Source: Arcuatula senhousia (taxonomy: Eukaryota > Mollusca > Bivalvia > Mytilida > Mytilidae). From it: a DNA stretch of 64,000 nucleotides. The stretch spans positions 10,677,501 through 10,741,500 of the forward strand of contig OZ020307.1 of assembly GCA_963971305.1 (NCBI GenBank), given 5' to 3'. Position numbers and translations under genes: made by a program. Below are positions 43,570 through 56,392 of this stretch, piece after piece (position 1 is the first letter of the stretch; each line of letters opens with the position of its first letter). The notes beneath the pieces are model-generated. The model made no database searches, was not told the DNA's origin, and was given only the letters and a program-made list of their open reading frames with translations.

Positions 43570-44050
43570 GCTTTATTCACTTTCGTAAAATGTTCTATTG
43601 GTTGCCGGTTTCATAGAAAGAAATCATTTTACAAACAATTTTAATCTTGAAAATGATTAAAAAAATAAAATACAATTAGTATAGGCTATATCGAAGAGAT
43701 TTGTATTTTATATTAATAAGCCAAGCAAATAGATTGCACTTTAGCATGTGTGGGTAATATTAATCTCAGAAACAAAATGAATTTCTCTCGTGATGATGCC
43801 GTATATTGTTAACCCGAGCCATTTCTCCTTTTCTGCAAGGAAACAAATTATTTTTACGACATCCCATTTCGGACTTCTTTTTCTAATGTATGGAATTGGT
43901 TTCGGTGTTTTAGTATTTTGTTATCTATAACAATAGGTTAACATGCAAGGACACACTCATTCGGATTGAAACACTGAAGTGTCTTATTAAAATGCAGTCT
44001 AATAAGATTCACGTTACTATTGCTATGTTTTTTCTCTTTTTTTCTCCAAT
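43570..44050. other. Non-coding, no gene seen
   Basis: AT-rich sequence between the retroelement fragment and the next HINE-like element. Confidence 0.4.
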
Positions 44051-44054
44051 TTTT

Positions 44055-45552
44055 ATACGACCGCAAAAAATTTGCGGACGTATTATGGTATGATGCTGTC
44101 GTCGTCGTCGTCGTTGTCGTCGTCGTCGTTGTCGTCGTTGTCTGTTAACTTTTTAGTGTTTCCACAATAACTTTAGTTCCAGTTATCCGATTGCTATGAA
44201 ACTTGACAATGATGTTCCTTACCATAAAAGGATGAATGGGATTGATTTTGGGGGTCCCTCCATTTTTCGTTTAGAAATTAGGGGCCAAAAAAGGGCCAAA
44301 AATACTACTTTTTTGTTTGTTTCCACAGTAACTTTTGTTCTAGTTATCCAATTGCTATGAAATTTGACAGTGATGTTCCTTACCATACAAGGATGAATGG
44401 GATTGATTTTGGGGGTCCCCCCTTTTCTTGTTTCGAAATTAGGGGCCCAAAAGGGGCAAAAAATTCAAATATTTTACTTGTTTCCACCATAACTTTGGTT
44501 CTAGTTGGCCTATTGCTGTGAATTTTGTCAAGAATGTTTCTTACAATAAAAGAATGAACCTGATGAATTTTTGCACCCCCTTTTTCTCCGTTGTGTAATT
44601 AGGGGCCAAAAGGGGCCAAAATAAAAACTTTTTTATTTGTGGTCCGATTTTGAAAATTTTTTTTGCATGTTTGTTCTTGTCAAATAGCAGATACAAAATT
44701 AAGAATTAATTTTTGCGACCCCCCTTTTTTCCCCTATTACATAATTAGGGGCCAAATGGGGCCAAATTGAAACTTTTATTTGTGGTCCGATTTTGAAATT
44801 TTTTTTGCTAGTTTATTTTTGTCAAGTAGCAAATCCAAATTTGAGAATTTATTTTTGCGACCCCCACCCCTTTTTCACCTGTTACGTAATAAGGGGCTAA
44901 AAGGGGCCGAAAGCGAAACTTTTTTAATTCTTGTCCGATTTTGATAATTTTTTTTGCAAGTTTATTCTTGTCATGTAGCAGATTTATTTTTGTGTCCCCT
45001 TTTTTTACTGTTACGTTATTAGGGACCAAAAGGGGCCAAAATTGTAACTTTTTTATTTCTAGTCCGATTTTGAAAATTTTTTTTGCATGTTTGTTTTTGT
45101 CAAATAGCGGATACAAAATTAAGAATTAATTTTTGCGACCCCCCTTTTTTCCCCTATTACGTAATTAGGGGCCAAATGGGGCCAAAATCGAAACTTTATT
45201 ATTTGTGGTCAGATTTTGGAAAATTTTTTTGCAAATTTATTCTTGTCAGGTAGTGATTCTAAATTTAAGAATAAATTTTTGGGGCTGTAATCATAATTTT
45301 AAGAAAATTCTGGTTTGATTTTTAATTTTTTCCCCAAACATTATTCTTTTATAGAGTAGAATACAACATTCAAAATTTATATTTTACCCTCTGGGTGGAA
45401 AGTCCATCAGAGAAGCATGTGTCAAAAACCTTTGTCAGTCCACCATGGGCTTCATGTGTCCAAAACAATAGACTATCCATATTAGGCCTAAAACGTACAG
45501 AGTTCAACATGTTGCGGTCGTATCATGCTGCGCTCGGCGAAGCTTTTTATTA
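44055..45552 (+). mobile_element. HINE-like element, family C, plus orientation
   Basis: Left end TATACGACCGCAAAAAATTTGC (hairpin) plus a GTCGTCGTC microsatellite; interior of ~140-160-bp degenerate units (TTTGTGGTCCGATTTTGAAA, GAATTAATTTTTGCGACC, TTAGGGGCCAAA); right end GCGGTCGTATCATGCTGCGC and TCGGCGAAGC. Frames at 44808-45129 lie on these repeats. Confidence 0.7.
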
Positions 45553-45774
45553 AAAAGGTTTTTAGCTTGCATGCTAAGTTTTATTTTAGCAACTAGATAT
45601 TTGATTGTATTTGTGATAGTCTGTTTCTTCGGTTGACTGATTTTGGACTTTTGACATTGATATCCCCCTCTCTGCTTGTTTGTCTTACGAGTACTAAAGG
45701 CCTTAAACAGAGTCCCTCTACGTTAGTATTAAGGATTATTTTGAATAGCAAATTTGATTGACTATCCATTTTTA

Positions 45775-46012
45775 TTTCCCCTTTTCCTTGTCCGTTCGTC
45801 CGTCCATAACATAATTTCGTCACAGATTTCTAAGCACGTCTTGTAATTTGCAAATAGCATAATCCTACAGTAATATGTGGTGTATAGCGATTTTATGCGC
45901 TTTGATCATCTACTTGTTCTTGTTTACCGAAAGCTTAAGTTTTTCAACACGAGAAATTTTTTGGAGTGGGGATATCACAAGTAAGCATATGCTCACAGGT
46001 TTACTTGTTTAG
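45775..46012 (+). mobile_element. Short degenerate HINE-like element (family B)
   Basis: TTGTCCGTTCGTCCGTCC, then one worn repeat (TCGTCACAGATTTCTAAGCA, TGGTGTATAGCGATTTTATG) and the terminus GGGATATCACAAGTAAGCAT plus TTTACTTGTTT, as in 14186-14973. Confidence 0.6.
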
Positions 46013-46064
46013 CCTCTGTTATATTTCTTTTATTTAAAATTTATCGTGATAATGATTTTGTGGT

Positions 46065-46560
46065 TATATCACTACAGTCAAAGGCCGTGGACGACAGTTC
46101 AAACACCCTATGACAAACCAACATCTTTACTCATCTGAGAGTCAGAAATCCTTATTTTTCTACTAGCACACGATGCCACCACAAAATCTCTTGAGTGACG
46201 ACAACAACCGATGAGCAAAATTGTCCTCTGGTCAGACGTGACGCTCTATAACGTAAATAATAATACTGCCCACTAGCCACAGGCACTTGTGTCATTTTAA
46301 AAATACATCACATACTAGTACTGTAATAAACCACTTTTATTAGAGTATATGATATATTTTTTTAACGAAACAAGTGCCTGTGCTACAAGTCCTGGAATAA
46401 CGAATTGGTTCTGAATATGGATTGAACGGAATATTGCAATTGACGATGGCAAAATTTGTCATCTTGTTTGTCATAGAACTTCAAGCAAAATCTTCCTTGT
46501 GTGTCGATATCGAGAGATAAAACACAATATGAAGCAGACTTTACATGTACTAGAAATGAT
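46065..46560 (-). pseudogene. Degenerate retroelement 3' region
   Basis: Parallels 60085-60430: ACCCTATGACAAACCA-CATCT, ACTCATCTGAGAG, GTTACGCTCT-type, GGAATAACGAATTGG and CACAATATGAAGCAGACTTT occur in the same order. No open frame remains. Confidence 0.5.
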
Positions 46561-46714
46561 AAGATTTGAATGAGGATTTCAGATATAAGTTTTTCTTAGT
46601 GTTTTATAAATTTTTATCAACTCTTTTGTAGTCTAAATCTGGTTTATGCTGAAGTACAAACTAAAAATATGAATGTTATATACACAAGCAACAAACCGAC
46701 ATCACAGCAATGTA

Positions 46715-46935
46715 CATATCACAGCACACCACAGACTGCAATATGTGCAAAGAGCTGAGAATCTTAGTATAAACACTGCACACCACAGACTATGTGCGAG
46801 GAGATGAAAAACTAAGTATAAACACAGCACACCAAAAACTGCAACATGTTCAAGGGTTCAAAATCTTTATATTAACACAGCACACCACAGGCTGCAACAT
46901 GTTCAAGGAGCTGAACATATAAGTATAAACTACCA
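46715..46935 (+). repeat. ~65-bp tandem repeat, four copies
   Basis: CACAGCACACCACAGACTGC and AGTATAAACAC recur about every 65 bp, with scattered changes. Confidence 0.75.
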
Positions 46936-46939
46936 AATC

Positions 46940-48470
46940 GTTTTATTTTGCGTTGACACTGCCAAGTTTAATAATGAGTTTTGTTGACGACAGACAATCT
47001 GACTAATTACAATAATACAGATATCAACAATCATTGAAATGAGGAAATCATTTCAAGATTCTTCGATAAAGAGATCATTTTCATGGCGGTAAATTAAGGA
47101 AATTAAATTACTGAAGAATTATAACAGTTTATGGCCATTCCGCTCAGTCGTACGCTTTCTGCAATGGTCAGATTTTACTCCGCTAATCTAATCATCATTC
47201 GGAACTTCTCTAGATAATGGCTAATTTAGGTATTATTTGATGGCCTACGTAGGGACTTTAATAACATCCATTGATGGAGCTGGGTAATAAGACGGTTTGT
47301 ATCCACATTAAAGGTCACGCCATACCATATAAATACGTCCACTTCTATTCTAATGTTTGTCCGAACCAGACCCGACTGTTTTCTCAGGAGTGCTATTAGT
47401 ATGATAAAATCAAAAGAGCAGCGTCTTTCGAAAGACAACACGATTGATTTACGGCTACTATCTGAAGACTTACCATGACTTTCTAGTAGAATATACGTCC
47501 ATAGTGAAATCAAGCCAACCCAACTAGCAGTCCCCTTGGTACCATAACACGACAGGTGATCATGACTTATTTCAGTTAATGGGATGGGTCTTTATGATTT
47601 TATAAAGTTCTTTTTACTTTAATTCCTCTTTATGTACAGAGATGACAAGAATCGCCACCTCGAGTCTTGTTGTTCATCACCATTCATGTGTGTTGGTGCC
47701 ATCGAACGTATCACTAACAGCATCGTGTTCTTTTCTCTTATTGATTTACTTTGTCTTTTTTGTAGAGCGCGTCTTGCAGCAAGTTTTTTTTTTATAAAAA
47801 GACGAAAACAATTTGGTGCAGATTGTTTGCATTTTTGACTACTTCTACTCTTGATTATTCTTTAATTTAATTGGTTACTTAGTTCAATAACCTGGAATGA
47901 TTTACTTCGCTGGTGATTTTTTGTTTTCAATATAAAAAAAAATATCTTAAATTTTAAAACGATCTATACTAATATTAAACCCGGAGATTCACACTAACTT
48001 TAAGTTTTAGTTTCGGTAAATATTATGGTTCAATTTCTATGCTTATATTCGTTTTTAGGCAAAGTTCAGATAAGCCTTGAATAGGTGTAAGAATTTTGCT
48101 GTTTCAAGTTCGTGGTTATTTAGTCTAGAAGGAGTAACTGCCTGCTATATTCTTTATATTATATATTAATTTTCCAAATATTGTCAAAAATGATAAAATA
48201 AAAAAATCTTTCTTTATATATACATGTATCTCCATTTTTATTAGACCGTTAACAAGCTTTTTATTTATTCCTTTTAGATTTACAAAGCGAACTATTTAAT
48301 GATGGGAGACAGGAACATCTGTTACTTGATTGGTAAATTCACTTTACCTTTAAACATTTCTGTTGATTCATTGGTTTATGCAAGGTTTCTTTAATCCAGT
48401 TCATTCATAAAACTCATTACCCAGTACACCTTTATACGTTATGCTGGACGAGTTCAACTTTATCGACGGG
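46940..48470. other. Non-coding, no gene seen
   Basis: AT-rich. Open frames of 60-95 codons at 47226-47838 have no features that support them. Confidence 0.45.
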
Positions 48471-49830
48471 AGTAGTATAGATGGATTAAAACGGCTATCA
48501 TTTCTCGGGCTGATTAGCCATCTGTGACGTCATATCCACTTCCGGTCCGCCATCTTGCTTCCGGTGCCGCCATTTTGCTTCCGGGCGGCCATCTTGCTTC
48601 CGGTTCCGGTGACGCAACATCCGGTTATAAAGGGGAGGTAATGACCATTTACTATTTCTTATCAAAGGTGGGGTTGTCATATATCGTTGGAAAGGTAGCA
48701 AGGTGTAGTTGCCATTTCTGAGTTGTTTGAGTCGGTAGTGGTCAGTGGTCAGTCAGGGCTTGACCATTAGGTGATCCCTTTTTCTTCTTGTTGTATACTA
48801 AGCGTGTAATATGTCATTGTAAAGCTTGTGAGGTTTAGTTTTATATTCTTTCTTTCGTATCAATCTAAGGGAAGTAACTCTTAGTTTCTACTTGGTTTTT
48901 AAGTCTGGTATTTGATACCGTTTTGTAAGGAATTTGCCGGGCTTTGTGGGGTAGGCTTTAAGTACTGGATTGATCTTTTTTTATAGGGCGTTAGGGATAA
49001 CAAATCGATTTTAAGTTTCGATACATTATTTTGAACACAGTAATAGGTTTCAGTCTTCATCCTCGTCTTCTTCACTCTCCTCGTCAGGCCTGAACTGTTT
49101 TATTTTCTCATCCAGCAAGTACTTTCTCTTCTCAGTAGCGTATTTCCAAGACTCTTCATACTCATAATCTTCATCGTCCCTCAGTCGTTTTGCCGTTTGT
49201 TTGATCTTCTTGTGGAGTGCCATTTCCATTTGCCACATTATGTTATTGACGTAGCGATTTTTTAGAGCTTCTCTTTAGAGCGGGAGCAAATCCAAGTCAG
49301 CCTTTGATATTGCCTCTTTTTCGTGGTGACCTTTTTCCGTGTATTCATCCACTTTCTTTTCGTGTTCGTCTTTGTAGCTGATCATCACTTGTCCAAGAAA
49401 ACCACCCCACGGATTAAACTGTTCTCCGGGGTAAGTTTCTTCGTCTTCAGACAAGTCGTCATTTTTTTCTGATTCCGTATCTTCCTCTTCCTTTTCCTCA
49501 GTTTCCCATTCCGGTTCCTCCATTTTTCTTTGATGCTTCTGTTCTTTGTGTCTCTGTAGATTGAAAAACTTTTGGCTTGTGTATCCGCATTCGTCGCACT
49601 GGTACATCTTTCCTTCTCGACGGCCGGGTTCTATCTGATGATTTTTGTTCCGTCCTTGTAAATTTATCTATCACTTCTGAATAGTATAACATGTTGTTAA
49701 CAGAACCCTCATTGCCGGTGCGGATTTGATCGGATCTTGTTAAATTGTCTTTCCTTCCTTCCCAGACATAGGCAAAGAATGCATTCCTCAATGCTGTTAA
49801 GCTCCTTCTCTTGTATGCAAGCTTCAATGC
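48471..49830 (+). mobile_element. Relic of a related Polinton-like element (one end)
   Basis: Starts AGTAGTATAGATGG and shares with the loop of the palindrome: ATTTCTCGGG, TGACGTCA (48525-48532), ETS/YY1-type pairs CTTCCGG and GCCATCTTG (48541-48605) and the GGTCAGTGGTCAGTCAGG motif (about 48741-48758). A broken zinc-finger gene follows on the minus strand. The far end is missing; retroelement sequence begins at about 49900, so the relic may be truncated there. Confidence 0.65.
49050..49607 (-). pseudogene. Broken C2H2 zinc-finger, acidic protein gene
   Basis: One frame of 186 codons is cut by a single TAA (near 49272-49274). N-terminus: one C2H2 finger (MYQCDECGY; C4, C7, H20, H25), then a strongly acidic, glutamate-rich middle and a segment WGGFLGQVMISYKDEHEKK. 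After the stop the same frame continues with a lysine-rich helix-like stretch and an acidic tail ending DEDED. It resembles the element-encoded zinc-finger protein only in having a single N-terminal finger and similar length. It points toward the element end, opposite to the palindrome's arrangement. The stop could be a disabling mutation or an assembly error. Function unknown. Confidence 0.55.
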
Positions 49831-49916
49831 TTTGAATCTACGCTATTTTTTAAATATTTGCAGGCAGTCTATGCACGGCACAATTAAATTGTGTTTCGAT
49901 TTATAAAACTGATCTT

Positions 49917-50466
49917 TTGGCTTTCTCTCGCCGCATTTACGACAAACACGTTCCCCGTTCTAACTTTCAATGTTCTTTTCCAAAACATCTTTCAAAGATA
50001 AAATTTGTTACACACTGGAACAAGTTTGCAGTATGCTTGATTTCCTCATTGACAACATATTTGTCACCTTCGGAGGAGAGATTTTTCAACAACAAATCGG
50101 CATTCCAATGGGCACAAACTGTGCTCCTCTCCTCGCCGATTTGTTTTTATTATCTTACGAGACTGAATTTCTTCAGGGACTCGTAAAGAACAAGAAGATG
50201 AAAGAGGCAAGGTCATTTAATCTTACATTCAGATATATTGACGATGTCCTTTCTATCAATAACACTTCATTTGGTAGTTGGATTCCTTCAATATATCCTC
50301 CGGAATTGGAGATTAAAGAGACCACCGAATCTAATTGCTTCACGTCTTTCTTGGATTTGCACCTCGAATTTGACCCAGGTGGTCATCTCAGTACAAAAAT
50401 TTACGATAAACGAGACGATTTTAATTTTCAAATTATTAATTTTCCTAATCTACAGAGCAATATACC
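49917..50466 (+). pseudogene. Penelope-like reverse transcriptase, 5' part (copy I)
   Basis: A frame from about 49970 carries RT-type motifs: GIPMGTNCAPLLADLFL, then FRYIDDVLS (catalytic DD at about 50240) and the following YPPELEIKETT and FLDLHLEFD. A frameshift around 50000-50030 separates an upstream piece in another frame. At 50466 coding is cut by a transposon; it resumes at 56398. The family (VPADK and GIPMGT motifs in copy II, no integrase seen) fits Penelope-like elements better than LTR elements, but this is judged by eye. Not functional. Confidence 0.65.
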
Positions 50467-52334
50467 CAGTCCGTTTTCCACCGTTAAAAAATTATCTGCC
50501 CTATTTTTTCGCTCTCCTGTAAAAAGGTTAAAAATAGTACCTTAAAAATACATGACGCTAAGGTGAGATGCACTCTTATACAATGAGCGATTAAAAATCA
50601 TGTGTTGGATTAAGCGCCTTGTAATTTAAAAGGTAAGGTCTAGACATATTTTTGCCTCTATTTATACAATCTAAATTACCATACCTAATGATAGAGATTC
50701 ATTTTTTTAACACAAACACGTCGTTAAGGCCAAGCGGAACTGATACTCTGTTTTTGTTAAAAAATTCCTGTGTATTTATTTCCATGGGTGCCACCAACAC
50801 ATTCGGTTTAGTAATTGCGAATACAAAAAGACACCAAATCAGCTAGTTAGAAAAATTCTATGTACACGGGCAAAAAAGTGTAACACTTTTGAATAGCTCG
50901 TAGTCAAGTAATTTCAGGGGAATTAATGTTATTTTTGACCAAGTACAAGTGGTGCGTTTGATAGGTTTTTATAGATATGTAACATTGGGCAAAAGAAATA
51001 ACAGATGTATAATTTACATAATTTTGAAATGCAGACTTATTACCTCCATTTTAATTCTAATTCATGCATCGTTTATCTTTTAATTTAAACATTTGGATAG
51101 GAAAACTTTTTGTTGCAGGGACAGATCCAGAATTGATTCACAGTGGGGGGGGGGGGGGGGGGGTACCGCTTATAGTCTACCGAGGAAAAGAGGAGAAGAG
51201 GAGGGTTCAGGGTCAATTTCGCAAACTTATTCAATGGAAATTAAGGGGATATAAAACCCCGATAATCCCCCCTCCGGATCCGACCTGCCATGATAATAAA
51301 TAAAATATATTGTTCAGTTTAAATTTGTGCATTTGTGCGACTGTTTTCCTTGAAATTATGAAGATGTTGAGGCTAATTGAAACGACCACTGTTAATCTTG
51401 AAAAGAAAACTTGTTAATATCATGGAAGTTTTGAAATGACTTTGAAAAGGGGGAGGCGTGGAATATACAAAAGCTGTCAAATTTGTACAGCTGAATACAT
51501 TAAAACAAATTAACTTATTTATAATGACTATAATATTACTATCCAATTCATTTATATTTTATATATAAAACAGTTTGTGTTGCTACTCAAGCGATACACA
51601 TTGTTTTTGTTTTCTTAACGGGTACTTATCATTCAATTTGTTTATCAATCTTATATAAAACCGGTTCTCTATTAATTTGTATAAAGCGATCAAAGATCAA
51701 CAAGAATTGGCTTTGTATTTTGATTTGTATTTAAGTAGGTCAAATCCTCACTGTATGGAAAGAGCGAAAGGGAAAAGCGGTTGATTTCTGTGCCCCGATG
51801 TAGTTTATTGCTGCGCTCAAAATGAGGTCGTCTGTTTTTTCTGCCTTTTTACTTAATTATTGAATAATTACAAATCCTGCATTGTCGGTGATTTCAACAT
51901 TAGATAGTAACGATTTAGTTTATTCAAGTTTTACTTGCATTTTTATGTCATAAGCTATTTTGATCACAAAAAGTCATCAATTTATAAATAAAACACGTTT
52001 TTTGGGAAAAATTACATAAATAAAACACTTGCAGATGAAATTAAAGTGAACAAAAACTGTTCATCGTGTATTTAAGTATATATAGAACTCTATTGTTGAT
52101 AAATAAAGTTTAATTATGCAAAGGTTCAAGACACATCGATGAAATAAGAGTAGGTGTTAAAATTTGCACCGCGAATGTATATTTCTGTGCTGATTTTCTA
52201 CATGCGAATGTATATTTCAGAGCCCGCGGAAGTTTATTTGTGTGGCTGCGAATGTTTCGTTCTGAGTTATAAATACTTGGCCATAGAAAATCAGATCAAA
52301 TAATGGAAATATAACTTTAGTTCTAACTCTAAAC

Positions 52335-53147
52335 CAGGGGACAGGTTAATGAAGCTGTCCTAAGCTGCATCCTAAACAATGTCTTATGACTTGAAATGGG
52401 ATGTAGAAATGATCATCCTTAGACGCGTCCAAGGATGTTAAACGAAAACCATCTTAGGATAACCTTAAATAGGACCATCCTTATACGAATTTAAGATAAT
52501 CCTGAATAGCCATATGTCATGCATTTACGCCGATGTGAAGGCATTTGAAAAAAAAACTTGAAGTTTTTTGTTTTACATTTTCAAATGCAAAATAGATTTA
52601 AGCATTTTTATTGCATTGCCTTTGTTTTTTTTTAAACAGAATAAAAATAATGTATTGCAATATCATTGCATTTCTTCATTCATTTTTGTTCTGCGCGTTG
52701 CACTTATCACTAATACCAAAGGTAAATCCCTAGGTTTGGGAAGCAAATATCCACATGAACTGTTAAATGTTAATTTCAAAAGTCTAGTACTACATATATT
52801 AGAATAACTGGTAAAACGCCAATATATGGGTCACTATTGGGAAAATTTAATCAATGGCAAAAATATCTTAGTTTGCTAAATGTAGTAAAATATCAAAAAT
52901 GAGGGTTGGACCACATACAACCCTAATTCAAGGGGATAGAACCTATTTCAGACACTTTTTTTAAATTTAAAGTCACAAGGATGGTCCTAGGAGAACAATT
53001 TTTACAACCTTAATTACGGACCAAATTTTGGACGTGCCATTTTTAGGATGCCTTCAATAACACGACTTAGGACCAAGACATTTCTAAAGACCATCCTTAG
53101 ACATGTCCTAATCCTAGGACACCTTCGTTAACACGGCCCCAGGATAA
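52335..53147. mobile_element. TIR element, ~0.8 kb
   Basis: CCAGGGGACAGGTTAATGAA-GCTGTCCTAAG at the left is inverted at the right (CCTGGGGCCGTGTTAACGAA-GGTGTCCTAGG on the other strand). CCTTAGGA-type motifs are scattered inside. Confidence 0.5.
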
Positions 53148-53675
53148 TTTTAAAACAAGAGTTCATTTACAATTCCTGTCTAAACCATCTAATGTTTTAC
53201 TTATTCTATAACTTTCAAAAATAATATATAAAGCTCTTTTAAACAAAGCACGACAAATTTGATTGGTGATAAAATCTATATTTATACAGAATAGAATAGA
53301 ATAGTATGTATTGAGTTATTTTTGTAGGCTGTAAACCTGGGAATTTTTTTTTCGCACCGTCTTTGCTTTTCCTGGAAGGACTACTGAGTTTAAGTTAACA
53401 CAGTCTTAAATTTGCACCGTAATCGTATTGTCCATTTAGACTAATATCGCGCCGTGTATTTTTTTCAATTTAGGTGCAGCAATGTCAGTGCGAAAATCGC
53501 AAATTAAAACTGTCTCGATAATTTCCTGCTATACAGTATTCGGTTTGTTTATGATTACATTTCAAAATAACATTTCCGAACAATAAAACTAACAGTTTTA
53601 TACCCAAATTCAATAGACAATGGGGGTTACAAAACATCATCAAAAACAACAACGGTTATTGTAAGTTTTTTATTA

Positions 53676-54690
53676 GTCCCCTACCGGCGAAAGCCAAAGG
53701 GGACTATAGGTTTGCGATCTGTCCGTCTGTCTGTCTGTCCGTCCGTCTGTCTGTCCGTCTGTCTGTCACGCCTCAGTTTTCCGCACTTTTTTTTTCTAAA
53801 AGCTTATAGATAATGAATTGATTTTGGTATGTGAGTTAACCTTGACGAGTTACAGATCAAGTATGAGTTTCCTGCCGGTCCACAATTTTTTATGGGAGTT
53901 TTGGCCCTTTGAACTTTGAAAATTCACTAAAATTTCAGTTTTCCGCACTTTTTTGCTAACTGCTTATAAATAATGAACTGATTTTTGGTATGTGAGTTTA
54001 CCTTGATGAGTTACAGATCAAGTTTGAGTTTCGTGCCGGTCCACAATTTTGTATGGGAGTTATTGCCCTTTGAACTTTGAAAATTCACGAAAATTTCAGT
54101 TTTCCGCACTTTTTTCTAAACGCTTATAGATAATGAACTGGTTTTTGGTATGTGAACTAACCATGATGAGTTACAGATCAAGTTTGAGTTTCGTGCCGGT
54201 CCACAATTTTTTATGAGAGTTATGGCCCTTTGAACCTTGAAAATTCACGAAAATTTCAGTTTTCCGCTTTTTTTTCTAAACTCTTATAGATAATGAACTG
54301 GTTTTTGGTATGTGAGTTTACCTTGATTAGTTACAGATCAAGTTTGAGTTTCCTATTGATACACAAATTTTTATTGGAGTTATGGCCCTTTGAACTTTGA
54401 AAATTCACTAAAATATCAGTTTTCCACACTTTTTTTTCTAAACGCTAATAGATAATGAACTGATTTTTTGTTTGTGAGTTTACCTTGATGAGTTACAGAT
54501 CAAGTTTGAGTTTCGTGCCAGTCCACAAACTTTTATGGGAGTTATGGCCTTTTGAAGTTTGAAAATCTATTGCAATTTTCTTTTCTACACTTTTTTAGTG
54601 TTCCTTGTAGATAATAAACTGATCAAGTTTAGGTATTCATTTGTTTGAAAAATTGTTACCAGTGACTGAAATATGAGGCCGAGAGGGGAC
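53676..54690 (+). mobile_element. HINE-like element, ~170-bp internal repeats (family D)
   Basis: Left hairpin AGTCCCCTACCGG... CCAAAGGGGACT, then a GTCTGTCTGTCC microsatellite, about five units of ~170 bp (TCAGTTTTCCGCACTTTTTT, ATAATGAACTGATTTTTGG, GAGTTACAGATCAAG) and the right end CCGAGAGGGGACTAAG. Same architecture as families A-C. Confidence 0.7.
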
Positions 54691-54699
54691 TAAGTATTG

Positions 54700-56390
54700 T
54701 TTTGTAATACTCTCAGAATGCTTGTTCATCTGGTAATTAAAAATTTCATCTTGTGGTCTCAAATCAAATTTTAAATGTTTAAACTTGTTCTTTTTCTCAT
54801 CCACTCTAATTTTGATATTTACTTTTTCCTTGGGATGGTTATGGACAAAATGCAAAATTGTTTCGTTGAATATGCCAGAAAAAAAAATCACAATATTCGC
54901 ATTTTAATTTATCCATATTATGTTTCTGAAATTGAAAAAAAAATATTTCCATTAGTGCCTCTAGCCTGTATTTAAAGCACATTCATGTTATAACATCAAT
55001 TAATACAAAATAATTATAATAAAAATAAATAGCACAGAAATAAACTACAACAATTTTTGCTGCACAGAAATCAACATTCGTGAACTCGGAAATAAACGAC
55101 AGCATTTCTTCAACCCTTTTTATTGAGTGTTTACAAAACAATAAATCAGTTACTTATTGTAGGTTTTTTGTTAACCTTCCATAAAATATTCCATCAAATT
55201 AAGATTAAAAACGCAAACTGCTATTTAGAAATGAGTTTTTCTATAAATTAAAGGCTTTTTCTATTTTGATAAGTTTTATTAGAACACATAAATAAACTTT
55301 CGCTACTTTAAAAACTGCTCTCAAATAAACTACAGCGTGCACAGAACTTAACAGCAGCAGGACACACAATAAACATTCGCCTCATAAGTTAAACACAGCT
55401 GTAAAATCATTTGAGAGGACAATTTCTAATCTTCGACAGTAGAATATGTTCTAAAATATTATAAAGAATATTTACACTTACTAATTGCTTACAGATGTAC
55501 CAAAGAATTATGCGATTTTCAAAACTTTAACTTTTTGTTTTTTCATTGCGATATTTCTTACATTATTTACCTATTTATTTAAAACTTGTTAAAAAACAAT
55601 AGAGTGACAAGTAAGAAACTACAAATGAACCTTAACAACACAAGTATATCTATTTTTCTACCTAAATGACATATTTTCGTCTTCCTGATGTTTACAATCG
55701 TCTGTTTTACCCACAATACAACAATGACACAGGAGTAAACTACACCGGGGCACAGAAATCAACCGTTTTTCCCTTTCGCTCTTTCCATACAGTGATCCTC
55801 GTGACTCAAAACTTTTGATTCTTTTGATGAAAATATGTTTTATTTTTTTAATTTTCATACAAATTTAATGAAATTATTTTTATAAAGTTAACAAAAAATG
55901 TTTTAGTGAATAGATGGCATTTTTCTTTTGTTACTTATCGCAATGTCAAGGACGGGTGTGTTCGTTTGGGTAAATAGTTATAACACAGGCACTAAAAAAG
56001 AACCAACTTTAGAATTACATATCTCTTCAAATGTTTGAGGTGCCACCTTGACTGTAGCATCAATTTATAAGAAAATATTTACTGTGTTATTGGAATTTTT
56101 TGTATATTTTTCCTGTTACGGGCAAAAAAGTGTAACAGTAAGTAACAACACCCCCTATTTGACACAAAAGTTAAAATATTTGTAAACGTAAACCATTTGC
56201 GGTCGTAATATTTCGTATGTAAGTTAAGAAATAAATGTTTAATCCTTATTTAAGAACAATTTTGTCCAAAAGTGTCGTTTAATAGCTTTTTAAAGGTCTT
56301 GACAACAGCGTAAACAACCCAATAGCACTTTTCTACCTCGTTTGATAGAAGAGTTAAATTCTTTTGTTCTCTTTTCGGTGGAAATCGGAC
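54700..56390. other. Non-coding interior of the TIR transposon
   Basis: AT-rich; no gene seen. ACGGGCAAAAAAGTGTAACA at 56118 is a direct repeat of the same 20 bases at about 50866. Confidence 0.45.
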
Positions 56391-56392
56391 TG

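Larger units (their letters stand above)
51750..55796. mobile_element. Nested 4-kb element with ~60-bp inverted repeats
   Basis: ACTGTATGGAAAGAGCGAAA ... GTTGATTTCTGTGCCCCG (51750-51815) is inverted at 55730-55796 with few changes. Inside both ends, shorter repeats of the type TTTCTGTGC and GAATGT-TATTTC (52160-52260; 55060-55390 inverted) form subterminal repeats. No coding sequence seen. Confidence 0.65.
50467..56392. mobile_element. 5.9-kb TIR transposon inserted in the RT gene
   Basis: Ends CAGTCCGTTTTCCACCG (50467) and CGGTGGAAATCGGACTG (to 56392) are inverted repeats with one mismatch. ATACC is duplicated on both sides (50462-50466, 56393-56397). Removing the insert and one ATACC rejoins the RT frame exactly. 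No transposase frame was found inside. It contains other repeats: a second inverted-repeat pair at 51750/55800, a TIR element at about 52335-53147 and a HINE-like array at 53676-54690. Superfamily not identified. Confidence 0.8.

Noticed and set aside
49498..49827. 109-codon minus-strand frame overlapping the broken zinc-finger gene
   Set aside because: It overlaps the zinc-finger coding sequence in another frame and has no recognisable motif.
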